From positions 3,968,001 to 4,032,000 of the forward strand of contig NZ_JACHMP010000001.1 of NCBI RefSeq assembly GCF_014204985.1: a stretch of DNA of 64,000 nucleotides. Reading direction: 5' to 3'. The notes under the pieces are model-generated. The model searched no databases. It had not been told where the DNA came from and saw only the letters and a list, made by a program, of their open reading frames with translations. This document shows positions 17,665 through 26,245 of this stretch, piece after piece. Within the stretch, counting starts at the first letter, position 1, and each line of letters begins with the position of its first letter. The translations under genes were made by a program, and so were the position numbers. Source of the DNA: Streptosporangium becharense. Lineage in GTDB: Bacteria; Actinomycetota; Actinomycetes; Streptosporangiales; Streptosporangiaceae.

Positions 17665-18366
17665 TCAGACAGAGAGTTCCTGCTCTTCCGTCAGGGCGAT
17701 CAGGATGTGCTCCATGCACGCGTGACCGGCGCGCTCGGCGGCGGCGGCGTCACCGGCCGCAATGGCACGGGCGATGGCCTCGTGCGGGATGTACGTGCTG
17801 TTCAGGGTGCTGTGCAGTGAGGTTCCGGCGGCGGTGATGCTGGCGCGCAGCGCGGTGGAGAAGTCCTCGTAGAGGTCGATCAGCACCTGGTTGTGCGTGG
17901 CGTGGACGACCGCCATGTGGAAGGCGAGGTCGGCTTCGACGAAGGCCTCGGGCTCACCACGTCCCCACGCGTGCTCGCGCTCTGCCAGGGCGGCCTCGAT
18001 CAGGGCGATGTCGCGGTCGGTGCGCCTGGTGGCGGCCAGCCGGGCCGCCTCCACCTCCAGCGCTCTGCGCACCTCCAGGATCTCCAACTGCTCGGCGGTG
18101 CGTAGCCGTCGCAGCATGGCTCCGGACAGCTCGCTCGTGGCCCGGACGTACGTTCCGTCGCCTTGGCGGCACTCCAGCAGGCCCGCATGGGTGAGCGCCC
18201 GCACCGCCTCGCGTACGGTGTTGCGGCCGACGCCGAGCTGCTCGGCGAGCACGGTCTCTGTAGGAATCTTCGCGTGCATCTGCCAGGAGTGAGAAGTGAT
18301 CTGCTCCTTGAGCTGGTCGATCACTTGGTCGACGAGGGATGCTCGCTGCGCCGTACGCAGACTCAC
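17665..18366 (-). CDS. GntR/FadR-family transcriptional regulator
   Basis: Metabolite-responsive DNA-binding protein. The winged helix-turn-helix is at about residues 10-75 (KIPTETVLAEQLGVGRNTVR, then LTHAGLLECRQGDGTYV), and the all-helical FCD domain at about 88-225 contains D..H pattern residues in FVEADLAFHMAVVHATHN, which often bind a metal and carboxylate ligand. 233 residues. The effector is unknown. Unusually AT-rich DNA upstream (18378-18470) probably holds its promoter and operator. Confidence 0.92.
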   Translation of the reverse strand: MSLRTAQRASLVDQVIDQLKEQITSHSWQMHAKIPTETVLAEQLGVGRNTVREAVRALTHAGLLECRQGDGTYVRATSELSGAMLRRLRTAEQLEILEVRRALEVEAARLAATRRTDRDIALIEAALAEREHAWGRGEPEAFVEADLAFHMAVVHATHNQVLIDLYEDFSTALRASITAAGTSLHSTLNSTYIPHEAIARAIAAGDAAAAERAGHACMEHILIALTEEQELSV

Positions 18367-18474
18367 CGTCCGCCTCCTCCAGAGAAACCAATCATCCTAT
18401 GAATCAATGACTGGTAGACCCTAATTATTCCGGAGGCACAAAAACAAATCTGGAACCCCAGCAGTGGGCCGTCT

Positions 18475-19836
18475 TTAACGCACGAGAGCGGAATCGACCG
18501 TCACGCCCACCATCGCATCGCGCACTCCGGCAGCTTCGAGTGCTCTACGATACGCGGCGGCCTGTTCCTCGCCCGCGCCGACCCTGCCGTAAAGGTCGCC
18601 GAGATCACGCCAGACCCGTGCGACCTCCCGATCAGGGCTGGAGGGTGCACTGCCCGCGGCGCTCAGCAGCAGTTCCCCGGCGGCGGTCAGCGGCTCCGGG
18701 ACGCCTTCCTGCCCGCGGGCGAACTCCACCTGGGTGAGAACCAGCTGGGCGGTCGCCGCGATGACGGACCCCTGTCCGCTCAACGCGGCCAGCGCGGCCC
18801 GGGCCCGGTCGGCCGCGCCGTCCAGGTCGCCGACGCCGAGGTGGACACGCGCGAGTGCCACGAGGCTCCTGGCATGTTCCTGGGCGTGCTCGGGGAAGGC
18901 GGCGAAGACCCTGCTCGCGGAGGTCGCCAGGTCCACGGCCTCGTCGAGTGACTCCTGGCCCAGTGAGACGGCCACGGACGCCCACTCCATCGCGATGAAG
19001 GCGAGCCGACACGCCATTCGGGCCGGACGGCCGGTGACGATCGCCTCGTCGGCGAGGTGGACGGCCAGCGCGGAGTCCTCGTCGCCGGCGGCGGTGAGGC
19101 TGGCCTGCCACAGCGCGTGGATCTCTGCGGTGCGGTCGACCACGGCCGGGACCCCGTTGACCGCCAGGACGGTGCGGATGTAGGCCGTGTTCGGCGAACC
19201 CGGCTCCTGGGCGGCGCCGGTCTGCAGCAGAGCGGCGGCAAGGTCGACGGCGATCTCCCCCTGGGTCAGGACGAGCCGGTCTACCTGGGAGAATGCCTGG
19301 GCGGCCAGATCGCGTGCGCGCCGGGTGTCTCCGGCCACCTGATAGCAGCGGCTCAGGGCCACTGTCAGCGGCAGGTCGGCCAGGCGCTCCGGGTGGGCGG
19401 CCGCCTCGCGGCGGAGCCGCTCGAACGCCTCCACCGCCGGCCCGATCCTGCCCTCGGCCTCCAGCGCACGGGCCCGGCCGAGCCGAGCATGTGCGGCCAG
19501 CATGACGTTCTCCTCGCCGACCGCCTTGACGATCTCCCCGAACCGCTCCGCGGCGGCCGAGGGGCTGCCGTGGAGCAGCTCCAGCTCCGCGTGGCGCAGA
19601 CCGAGCTCGGTGTCGATGCGCTGGCGAGGCTCGATCCCGCGCAGCAGGAACTCGGTGGTACAGCCCAGGCGCTCGGCAAGGAGACGCGCGACCACGGGGG
19701 TCGGCGTGCGCTTGCCGGACTCGATGAGCGAGACATAACTGTCGGAGAGGTCAGGCCCGGCCAACTGGGCCTGAGACATACGCCTACTCAACCGCAGTCC
19801 GCGGACGCGGTCACCGATGGTTCCCTGACTCGGCAT
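18475..19836 (-). CDS. XRE-family regulator with C-terminal TPR-like repeats
   Basis: DNA-binding helix-turn-helix in residues about 5-70 (IGDRVRGLRLSRRMSQAQLA and SDSYVSLIESGKRTPTP), followed by about 350 residues of Ala/Leu/Arg-rich helical repeats resembling tetratricopeptide units. 453 residues. The plan is common in actinobacterial regulators that respond to peptides or protein partners; no specific partner is evident. Monocistronic between two hairpin-bounded regions. Confidence 0.88.
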   Translation of the reverse strand: MPSQGTIGDRVRGLRLSRRMSQAQLAGPDLSDSYVSLIESGKRTPTPVVARLLAERLGCTTEFLLRGIEPRQRIDTELGLRHAELELLHGSPSAAAERFGEIVKAVGEENVMLAAHARLGRARALEAEGRIGPAVEAFERLRREAAAHPERLADLPLTVALSRCYQVAGDTRRARDLAAQAFSQVDRLVLTQGEIAVDLAAALLQTGAAQEPGSPNTAYIRTVLAVNGVPAVVDRTAEIHALWQASLTAAGDEDSALAVHLADEAIVTGRPARMACRLAFIAMEWASVAVSLGQESLDEAVDLATSASRVFAAFPEHAQEHARSLVALARVHLGVGDLDGAADRARAALAALSGQGSVIAATAQLVLTQVEFARGQEGVPEPLTAAGELLLSAAGSAPSSPDREVARVWRDLGDLYGRVGAGEEQAAAYRRALEAAGVRDAMVGVTVDSALVR

Positions 19837-19937
19837 CTGATCTCTCAGGGCGGGGGATGGTCAATGTTCTCGCCATGATGGCACGAAGCGGTCGAATCCG
19901 GTAACCCCATGTGAGGAATCCTCACCGAGAAGTGTTA

Positions 19938-19968
19938 AGTCCCCTATGCCAAAAGGACATAGGGGACT
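19938..19968. terminator. Terminator overlapping the PH-domain gene stop
   Basis: Perfect 11-bp stem AGTCCCCTATG (19938-19948) and CATAGGGGACT (19958-19968), 9-nt loop. The stop codon of the minus-strand PH-domain gene (19967-19969) lies in one arm. It separates that gene from the downstream regulator promoter region. Confidence 0.7.
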
Positions 19969-20491
19969 AATCGTCGTCCCCGCCGGGGAAGAGCATCTGA
20001 CAGACTTCCAGATAGAGAGTCTCCGGGTAGGGGATGTAGTTGACCCTCGACAGGGCCTGGTCCTGACCTGCCGACTCCAGGACGAACTCGCCGAACCCAA
20101 GCATGCGTCCCAGGAGCGAGCGCTCGAAGCGCATGTCCGTGACCTTGCCGAGCGGCATCATGTCGACCTTGCGGGTGATCAGCCCGGTGGTGAGCAGCAT
20201 GCGCTTGGAAGTCACCACGAAGTAGTCGACCGACCACTCCGCGACCTTCCAGACGAAGCGGATCAGGAGCAGGAGCCATGCCCACCAGACGACGACGAGC
20301 AGGCCACCCCCGCCCTGGTTGCCGAACCACGTGCTGAGAAGTCCGGCGAGAATCAGGCCGCCGAGAACTTCGGCGACGGGACGGAGAAGCACGGCCGGGT
20401 GACGCCGCACCATGATGACCTGGTGTTCGTGGGGGAGAAGGTAGCGGTTGACCGACGAGGGAGCGGAGTCCCCGTGGGTCACCAGTCTCAT
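19967..20491 (-). CDS. Bacterial PH-domain membrane protein
   Basis: 174 residues. Two close hydrophobic segments (about 38-55 and 63-80) are followed by the bacterial PH-like domain with DYFVVTSKRMLLTTGLITRK and VTDMRFERSLLGRMLGFGEF, the pattern of the YdbS/bPH2 group. Its role is unknown; members are membrane-anchored with the PH domain probably cytoplasmic. The ATG overlaps the stop of the 52-residue upstream gene (ATGA), so the two are translationally coupled. Confidence 0.88.
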   Translation of the reverse strand: MRLVTHGDSAPSSVNRYLLPHEHQVIMVRRHPAVLLRPVAEVLGGLILAGLLSTWFGNQGGGGLLVVVWWAWLLLLIRFVWKVAEWSVDYFVVTSKRMLLTTGLITRKVDMMPLGKVTDMRFERSLLGRMLGFGEFVLESAGQDQALSRVNYIPYPETLYLEVCQMLFPGGDDD

Positions 20492-20646
20492 GACAGATGT
20501 GAAACGAACTGGGCCAGAGAATCGGCCGCTGTGTAAACCGTATCCATAGCACCCCTCACGGCGTTGGCGGCGTCACCTGGTCGAGTGAACAGGAAGAACG
20601 CAACGAAACCGATACCGCTGTACGTAAGAACCTTCTTGACCTGCAC
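20488..20646 (-). CDS. 52-residue membrane microprotein coupled to the PH-domain gene
   Basis: GTG start at 20646 preceded by GGAGG (20651-20655). The protein begins VQVKKVLTYSGIGFVAFFLF, a single hydrophobic helix after a Lys pair, followed by TRPGDAANAVRG and an amphipathic tail ending SLAQFVSHLS. The stop overlaps the PH gene's ATG. The strong RBS, the coupling and a one-helix-plus-amphipathic-tail design support a real gene that size cut-offs would miss. Function unknown. Confidence 0.75.
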   Translation of the reverse strand: MQVKKVLTYSGIGFVAFFLFTRPGDAANAVRGAMDTVYTAADSLAQFVSHLS

Positions 20647-20737
20647 TTTGGCCTCCTACTACCGCTCACCCACTGCACCCGCCGTATACATTACCCAGGC
20701 CCATGCCGAGGTAAAGCGCATCGACCCGCTTGGTCTT

Positions 20738-20780
20738 ACGCCCCCCGCGAGACCTTTTCCGAAGATCTCGCGGGGGGCGT
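20738..20780. terminator. Strong intergenic hairpin
   Basis: Arms ACGCCCCCCGCGAGA (20738-20752) and TCTCGCGGGGGGCGT (20766-20780) are perfectly complementary over 15 bp. Located between the minus-strand 76-residue gene and the 52-residue gene, downstream of the former; it likely terminates it. Confidence 0.75.
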
Positions 20781-20818
20781 GTCCCGGCCGTCGCGCCTCT
20801 CGTCACCCGTCGATCCCG

Positions 20819-21049
20819 TCACCCGCGTTCGCTCGCGACCAGCGCGAGGACTTCCAGATGCTTGCGGGCGATCCGCTCGACCAGCGCCGGGTGGGCGTGG
20901 CCGGTGACCTCCAGCGCGCCGTAGTGCGCCGCCTCGATGCAGCGGGTCACCGTGGCCGCCGGATGGACATCGGAGAATTCGTCCCTGAGCACGGCGCTGA
21001 AGTCCGCGTAAGGGTCCGGCTCCGTGTCCGGAGTGATTCGCTCGCTCAT
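20819..21049 (-). CDS. Conserved-type small protein, 76 aa
   Basis: Unknown cytoplasmic protein. The ATG at 21049 follows AGGGAGA. After an acidic N-terminus (MSERITPDTEPDPY) the chain looks all-helical: FSAVLRDEFSDVHPAATVTR and ALVERIARKHLEVLALVAS. No catalytic motif. A strong hairpin lies just downstream. Confidence 0.65.
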   Translation of the reverse strand: MSERITPDTEPDPYADFSAVLRDEFSDVHPAATVTRCIEAAHYGALEVTGHAHPALVERIARKHLEVLALVASERG

Positions 21050-21498
21050 GGTTCTCCCTGGTGTGCGCCCGCCGTTACGGCGGATCGGGAACACAGAAGA
21101 GATGCCTTCGCAACTCTTCGTACCCACGCAAGCACATTATGTAACCGAGAACCGGCGGGAGAACCCCCTTTTCGGCAAAAAGGAAGGCACGCGCCGCTCC
21201 GGGGTACGTACCAAGGTGTCCCGGGACATCCCGCTGGGGCGGCGCGCCGTCCTGGTGAGAACGCGATGGGAACGCGATGGGAACGGTGAGGACACCGTCG
21301 GCCCTTCCGCGGCGACCGGCGGCACCAGTACCGATGCCCGAGACCGGGGAACGACCGCGGCCACGGCGCCCGAAGCCGGGAAACGACCAGGGCGCCCGCG
21401 GCCGGGGAACGACCGCGACATCGGCCGTCCGCGCGCGGCCGGGGAGCGGAGGGGCCCACCGGCGCCGGCAGAGGGCCTGCCGCCGCGGGACGGAGAGG
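21050..21498. repeat. Repeat-containing gap before upp
   Basis: No gene seen. Contains GAACGCGATGG directly repeated (about 21260 and 21270) and three or more imperfect copies of GCCGGGGAACGACCGCG between 21340 and 21445, part of the window-wide pattern of short GC-rich intergenic repeats. Confidence 0.5.
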
Positions 21499-22137
21499 TC
21501 AGACGACGCCGTAGAGGCGGTCTCCCGCGTCACCCAGGCCGGGCACGATGTAACCGTGCTCGTTCAGGCGCTCGTCGAGGGCCGCGGTCACCAGCCGGAT
21601 CGGCTTGTCACTGCCGCTGAAGACCTTGTCCATGTACGCGATGCCCTCAGGTGCGGCGAGCAGGCACAGCGCGGTCACGTCGTCGGCTCCCCGGTCGAAG
21701 AGGAACTGGATCGCCGCGGCCAGCGTGCCGCCGGTGGCCAGCATCGGGTCGACCACATAGACCTGACGGCCCGACAGGTCCTCCGGCAGCCGGGTGGCGT
21801 ACGTCTCGGCCATCAGGGTCGACTCGTTGCGGACCATCCCCAGGAAGCCGACCTCGGCCGTGGGCAGCAGCCGGGTCATGCCGTCCAGCATGCCCAGCCC
21901 GGCCCGCAGGATCGGGACCACCAGCGGGTACGGCTGGGCCAGCCGCACGCCTCTGGCCGGGGCGACGGGGGTCTCCACCGTCAGCTCGGTGACGCGGACA
22001 TGCCGGGTGGCCTCGTAGGCGAGCAGGGTCACCAACTCGTCGGCGAGTCGCCTGAAGGTGGGCGAGTCCGTGTTCACATCCCGCAGGACGGTCAGCTTGT
22101 GCGCCACCAGCGGGTGGTCGACGACCAGGGTCTCCAT
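21499..22137 (-). CDS. upp: Uracil phosphoribosyltransferase
   Basis: Pyrimidine salvage enzyme converting uracil and PRPP to UMP. 212 residues from the ATG at 22137. Type I PRTase landmarks are present: [13 protein letters not shown], the PRPP loop [18 protein letters not shown] and the uracil-binding C-terminus [15 protein letters not shown]. An in-frame TTG at 22146 is a less likely start. Divergent from the tadA cluster. Confidence 0.95.
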   Translation of the reverse strand: METLVVDHPLVAHKLTVLRDVNTDSPTFRRLADELVTLLAYEATRHVRVTELTVETPVAPARGVRLAQPYPLVVPILRAGLGMLDGMTRLLPTAEVGFLGMVRNESTLMAETYATRLPEDLSGRQVYVVDPMLATGGTLAAAIQFLFDRGADDVTALCLLAAPEGIAYMDKVFSGSDKPIRLVTAALDERLNEHGYIVPGLGDAGDRLYGVV

Positions 22138-22298
22138 GACGCCCAAAGGTATCCGGTACGGTCACCGGGGAGATAACGGACGTCATCTGTTCGGTGCCCT
22201 CCGCTCACTGGGATTTGATCACAATTTGGTCGGAGAGGCCCACGTCGGGCCCTCGCTTCTGAAAACATTGACCTCCGTAGAGAAAGCATTCGGTGGGG

Positions 22299-22814
22299 AT
22301 GGCCATGTCAGACGAAGACTCGCTGGACTTTGCCATCGTGATCTACCGCGAGGACGACCGCTGGGAAGCGGAGATGCTCCCCGTGGCACTCACATCCGAT
22401 CTCGAGGGCCTCATCCACGCCCTCCGCCAGCAGCCGAGTATCAACGGCACGATTGGCCTGGTCGCGGTGGGGGATGAGTTCTTCGTGGCGCTACGCGTGT
22501 TCGGCGAGAGGGTCGAGGTGTTCCTCTCTGACATCGCCGCGTCCTGGGACTTCCCGCTCGCCCAGCAGGCGCTGGAATACCTGGACGTGCCGATTCCCGA
22601 CGAGGACGAGCTCGAGGCGATCCTCCAGGACGAGGAGACGGCCCTCCCCGCGGGGAACCTGTCGATCTTCGCGGACCTGGGTCTCGACGAGATGGAGCTC
22701 GGCATCCTCTCCGGCGACATCGACCTCCTGCCCGAGGACGTGCTGTCCAGTATCGCGGCGCGGCTGGGGTTCTCCGAGCCGTTCGAGCGCGCCATCGACT
22801 CCGTGTTCGGCTGA
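22299..22814 (+). CDS. tRNA adenosine deaminase-associated protein (first copy)
   Basis: Strongly acidic protein of the actinobacterial family found next to tadA; biochemical role unknown. About 171 residues: FAIVIYREDDRWEAEMLPVA, then LIHALRQQPSINGTIGLVAV, VFLSDIAASWDFPLAQQALE, and a C-terminal half with LSIFADLGLDEMELGILSGD followed by SSIAARLGFSEPFERAID. Starts at 22293 (GTG), 22299 or 22305 are all possible. Followed 16 nt later by a paralogue. Confidence 0.85.
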   Translation: MAMSDEDSLDFAIVIYREDDRWEAEMLPVALTSDLEGLIHALRQQPSINGTIGLVAVGDEFFVALRVFGERVEVFLSDIAASWDFPLAQQALEYLDVPIPDEDELEAILQDEETALPAGNLSIFADLGLDEMELGILSGDIDLLPEDVLSSIAARLGFSEPFERAIDSVFG

Positions 22815-22830
22815 CCTCGGGAGATCGGCC

Positions 22831-23319
22831 ATGCCCTCCAGACCATCAGGCAACGTGTTCTCCGCCGCCTTCGTCCGTACCGCGGACGGTTGGAACGGTG
22901 CGGAGGTCGATCTCAGCGAGGCCGAGATCGTCGACGACCTCGGCGACGCCGTCCAGGAGCACCTCGGGCTCGGCGGCGACGAGCTCGCCCTGCTGTGCGT
23001 GGAGGTGGAGGACGAATGGTTCGCGATCGTCCGCTACCAGGGTGATCTGGAGCCGCGCGCGTTCCTGTCCGACGCCCAGGCGGGAGTGTCCGATGAGCTG
23101 GGTGAGCTCTTCACCGAACTCGCCGGGGTCGCGGTCGACAAGGAGACCCCCGATCTCGGTGTACGGCCGGCCGGTGACTTCGAGCTGCTGAGCGACCTCG
23201 GCCTGAGCCCGGAGGAACTCGTCGAACTCAGCATGGAGGAAGGCGCCCTCCCGGGAGACACGCTCTCGGTGATCGCGGAGCGGCTGGCGTTCGCGGACGA
23301 GCTCGACCGGTTGCGGTGA
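22831..23319 (+). CDS. tRNA adenosine deaminase-associated protein (second, diverged copy)
   Basis: Paralogue of the preceding gene: same order of segments, with FSAAFVRTADGWNGAEVDLS, a central RAFLSDAQAGVSDELGELF, then FELLSDLGLSPEELVELSME and LSVIAERLAFADELDRLR. 162 residues, also acidic. Its stop overlaps the tadA GTG start (GTGA), tying it to TadA translation. Tandem pairing suggests the two may act as a heterodimer with or on TadA (inference). Confidence 0.85.
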   Translation: MPSRPSGNVFSAAFVRTADGWNGAEVDLSEAEIVDDLGDAVQEHLGLGGDELALLCVEVEDEWFAIVRYQGDLEPRAFLSDAQAGVSDELGELFTELAGVAVDKETPDLGVRPAGDFELLSDLGLSPEELVELSMEEGALPGDTLSVIAERLAFADELDRLR

Positions 23320-23780
23320 CGGACTACGTCCGGGAGATGCGGCTCGCCCTGCGGGAGGCCGCGTCCGCGTCCGCGCGTGGTGAGGTGCCGGTGGGCGCGG
23401 TCGTGCTCGGCCCGGACGGGGCGGTCCTGGCACGGGCCGGAAACGACAGGGAAGCCGCGGTCGACCCCACCGCGCACGCCGAGGTGCTCGCCCTGCGGGA
23501 GGCGGCGCGGGCACGCGGCGAGTGGCGGCTGACCGGCTGCACGCTCGTGGTCACGCTGGAACCCTGCACGATGTGTGCGGGAGCCGCGGTCCTGGCCAGG
23601 GTCGAGCGCGTCGTCTACGGCGCGATCGACGCCAAGGGCGGCGCCGTGGGCTCCCTCTGGGACGTCGTCCGGGACCGCCGGCTCAACCACCGGCCCGAGG
23701 TTCTCCCAGGAGTGCTCGCCGACGAGTGCGCGGCGGTTCTCACCGATTTCTTCGCCGCTCGCCGGATGCGCGAGCAGTAG
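23316..23780 (+). CDS. tadA: tRNA-specific adenosine-34 deaminase
   Basis: Converts the wobble adenosine of tRNA-Arg(ACG) to inosine. Zinc cytidine-deaminase fold with the catalytic HAEVLAL motif (His ligand and Glu proton shuttle) and TLEPCTMCAGA (PCxxC ligands). 154 residues. GTG start coupled to the upstream associated protein. Followed by tRNA-Ser(CGA). Confidence 0.94.
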   Translation: MTDYVREMRLALREAASASARGEVPVGAVVLGPDGAVLARAGNDREAAVDPTAHAEVLALREAARARGEWRLTGCTLVVTLEPCTMCAGAAVLARVERVVYGAIDAKGGAVGSLWDVVRDRRLNHRPEVLPGVLADECAAVLTDFFAARRMREQ

Positions 23781-23804
23781 CGCTTATCCGGTAAGCTGCT
23801 CCGC

Positions 23805-23894
23805 GGTGGAGTCGCCTAGTGGCCGAGGGCGCACGCCTCGAAAGCGTGTGATGGGGCAACCTATCCGTGGGTTCAAATCCCACCTCCACCGCCA
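23805..23894 (+). tRNA. tRNA-Ser (anticodon CGA), attachment-site tRNA
   Basis: Acceptor arms GGTGGAG (23805-23811) and CTCCACC (23884-23890) pair fully; discriminator G 23891 and encoded CCA 23892-23894. The anticodon stem CACGC/GCGTG encloses CTCGAAA, giving anticodon CGA. A long variable arm (class II tRNA) and T-arm GTGGG-TTCAAAT-CCCAC complete it. Its 3' part is duplicated at 27,615. Confidence 0.96.
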
Positions 23895-23895
23895 C
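23867..23895 (+). other. attL core within tRNA-Ser 3' end
   Basis: The 29 bases from the T-arm through CCA recur at 27615-27643 with one mismatch, 3,748 bp away. The sequence just after it is also similar for about 200 bp. This is the left end of the integrated element. Confidence 0.85.
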
Positions 23896-23899
23896 TGAA

Positions 23900-23937
23900 A
23901 AGGGCCTCTGACCTGTGCAAACAGGTCAGAGGCCCTT
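23900..23937 (+). terminator. tRNA-Ser terminator, carried in the repeat
   Basis: A perfect 16-bp stem with arms at 23900-23915 and 23922-23937 (core GGGCCTCTGACCTG) followed by TTCGCGTTT. A degraded copy follows the second att site at about 27647-27680. Confidence 0.85.
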
Positions 23938-24044
23938 CGCGTTTCAAGATCGTGGGGGAACAGTGGGGGAACGCCCCTGTTCCCGATCTCGAAACGTGGT
24001 CCCTGGTGGCGGTGGTGCTCACCTTCCGAAGCGGGAAGGTAGAC

Positions 24045-25317
24045 ATGGCATCGACCGAAAAGAGAACCGGCACAGGCGGACGCACGACCTATCGCGTCTC
24101 CTGGGTCATCGGCGGCGCCCGTGGCGGTGGTCGCGACAGTGAAACCTGCGACACTCGGACCATCGCCAAGCGCTTCAAGGCCCTCGTAGAGGCTGCCGGT
24201 GAGCGTCGTCCCGAAGGGCTACCCGAAGCGCTGCCGAGGCCTCTCTCTGGCCCCTGCAGAGCCGGAGACGGAGCCACAGGAGGCCGGGCCCGCCCTCACC
24301 GCAGTTGTGTATGCCTACCTCGCCTGGCTCACCACCACGGGCAAGGCCGAGCCGCGCCAGATCGAGGGCTACCGTCGGCTCTACGACCGGCACGTGCGCG
24401 GCGCGATCCTCGCCCTGGCGGACGGTACGCGCATCGGCCCGCTCGGCGGGCTCCCGGTGACCGAGATCAGCACCGACCTCGTGCAGGCGTGGATCACCTG
24501 GATGGGCACCCGCAAGTACAAGCGCAAGGGCGAGCTGGTCGCCTACAGCCCGAAGACGATCGCCAACGTGCACGGCGGTGTCATCAGCCCGGCGCTGTCC
24601 TGGGCGGCGCGACAGAAGGGCGTGCCGATCGACACCAACCCCTGCGTCGGCGTCATCCTGCCGGACCGGCCAGGACGGCCGGTGCCCCTGGAGCAGGTGC
24701 CGACCGGCCTGAAGATCGCCGACTGGATCACGATCGCGTATGAGGTAAGCCAGCTCGCCGGCGACATCGTCACCCTGGCCATGGGCACCGGGCTGCGGTG
24801 GGGCGAGATCATCGCCCTGCGGCCGAGGGACATCGACCTGAAGCGGCGGCTCCTCACCGTTGCCCAGGTCGTCAAGGAGGACCCCCAGCGGCGCAACTAC
24901 CTCGCGCCGTACGGCAAGTCCGAGGCGGCCATGCGGACGATCCGCATCCCCGAATCCGTCGTGCTCATGCTCAAGCGGCGCATGAAGGGCCTGCCGAAGA
25001 AGACTCTGCTCTTCTCGGGCGCCCGCGGCGGCATCCTCAACTCCTCCGGCTGGCACCAGACCCACTGGTCCAAGGTCACCGTCAAGGCCACAGAACGGGA
25101 CATCACGACCCGGGCGACCGTGCACAAGATGCGCCACGCGCACGCCGTCGAACTGCTCGCCGCGAACGTGTCGCTGGACACGGTGTCCAAGCGCCTCGGC
25201 CACGAGTCGATCGTGGTCACCAGCGACCTGTACAGCCACTTGTCGCCGGAAGCTGATCAGCGCGCCGCCGATGTCGTCGACCAGGTGATGAGCGGTAGGC
25301 GAAGCGCCTCGGCCTGA
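24045..25317 (+). pseudogene. int: Tyrosine-recombinase integrase, frameshifted
   Basis: Site-specific integrase of the tRNA-Ser element. The ATG at 24045 follows GGGAAGG and encodes MASTEKRTGTGGRTTYRVSW and on to VEAAGERRPEG; near 24220 one extra base breaks the frame, after which the other frame continues YPKRCRGLSLAPAEPE to the stop at 25317. The C-terminal catalytic domain is intact: Arg in GTGLRWGEI, HKMRHAHAV, LGHESIV and tyrosine in SDLYSHL. Either a recent pseudogene, a sequencing error, or a slippage site; restoring one base would give a full-length protein of about 424 residues. Confidence 0.85.
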
Positions 25318-25494
25318 GTCTCAGTGCCATTCTCCGGTGCTCGCAGCTCTCGTTCCATGTAGCGCGTGGTGGGTATCGCGATCTTCGTGAATGGGAGGCG
25401 AGTGCGCGCACGCAGCCACCGCTGCGTGCGCGCACCCGCCGAGGCTCCTGGTCAGGGCACCGGTGTCATACAGGTGCGAGGGCAGCCGGGGTTG

Positions 25495-25908
25495 TCAGGG
25501 GACGATGACGTGAAAGCCGGTGTCGCGTGCTCCTGCGGCGGTGCCGGTGCCGACGAAGATGTCGCGGTGGTCGTTGCAGTTGTCATCGTGGCGGACGAAG
25601 ATGCTGGAGTCCCAGGGCGCGCTGGTCCACTGGGAGGTGGCGACCGGGACGGTGGCGCGGGCGTTGATGTCGGAGTCGAGGCGGACGCAGTACTGGCCGG
25701 TGGCGATCTTGCGGACGCCGGTGACGCCTTTGGACCGCACCACCGAGCCGTCGCTGTTGACGATGGCGGCGGCGCGGATGTGGGGGGCGGAGGCGCCGCC
25801 GAGGTCGGCCAGCGCGGGGAGGGCGAACACGCCGACCAAGCCGGCGCCGGTGAAGGCCAGGGCGGCGGCGGCCAGGGCCGCGGTCTTCTTGGAGGTGGGG
25901 AAGGTCAT
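25495..25908 (-). CDS. Secreted protein of unknown function
   Basis: 137 residues with a Sec signal peptide: Lys-Lys then AALAAAALAFTGAGLVGVFA and a probable cleavage after ALA near residue 34. The mature part (about 100 aa) is a small polar domain containing QYCVRLDSDINARATVPVAT and FVRHDDNCNDHRDIFVG; two Cys could form a disulfide. ATG at 25908 behind GTGAGG. Cargo of the tRNA-Ser element. No family recognised. Confidence 0.75.
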   Translation of the reverse strand: MTFPTSKKTAALAAAALAFTGAGLVGVFALPALADLGGASAPHIRAAAIVNSDGSVVRSKGVTGVRKIATGQYCVRLDSDINARATVPVATSQWTSAPWDSSIFVRHDDNCNDHRDIFVGTGTAAGARDTGFHVIVP

Positions 25909-26245
25909 GCTGCCTCACTTTCCGGATGGGGATACGGAGCAAGCAGCGCACGAGTGTGGATTTGTGGTCGTTGTGACCGATGGTGTCTCCACACCTCGTG
26001 AGCCATCACTGAGAGTAGTGATGTGAGTGCAGAGAGTAATATTACTTGATGGTGAGGAAGACCTGTCCTTGTGACACGGAAAACGTCCACAAGGCTGCAG
26101 CCTCCAACTCCAGGCCAGGGCTATATCTGCCCAGTTTTCCGCGAGTATTACGGGGACCCTGCTGGAATCAGCACGTCCTCTGGGTGGTCGAGCTTCTCTG
26201 CTTCGTCCGCTGGGGCGAGACTTCAATCACGTCGTAGGCTGTGCC
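25909..26245. other. Lower-GC intergenic region in the element
   Basis: No gene supported. Distinctly lower GC than the surroundings; includes the palindrome GTAATATTAC (26035-26044) that could belong to a promoter or operator for the secreted-protein gene. Confidence 0.4.

Noticed and set aside
18405-18420. FadR-type operator (TGGTAGACC) upstream of the GntR gene
   Set aside because: The sequence does not complete the TGGTNNNACCA palindrome; no confident operator is claimed.
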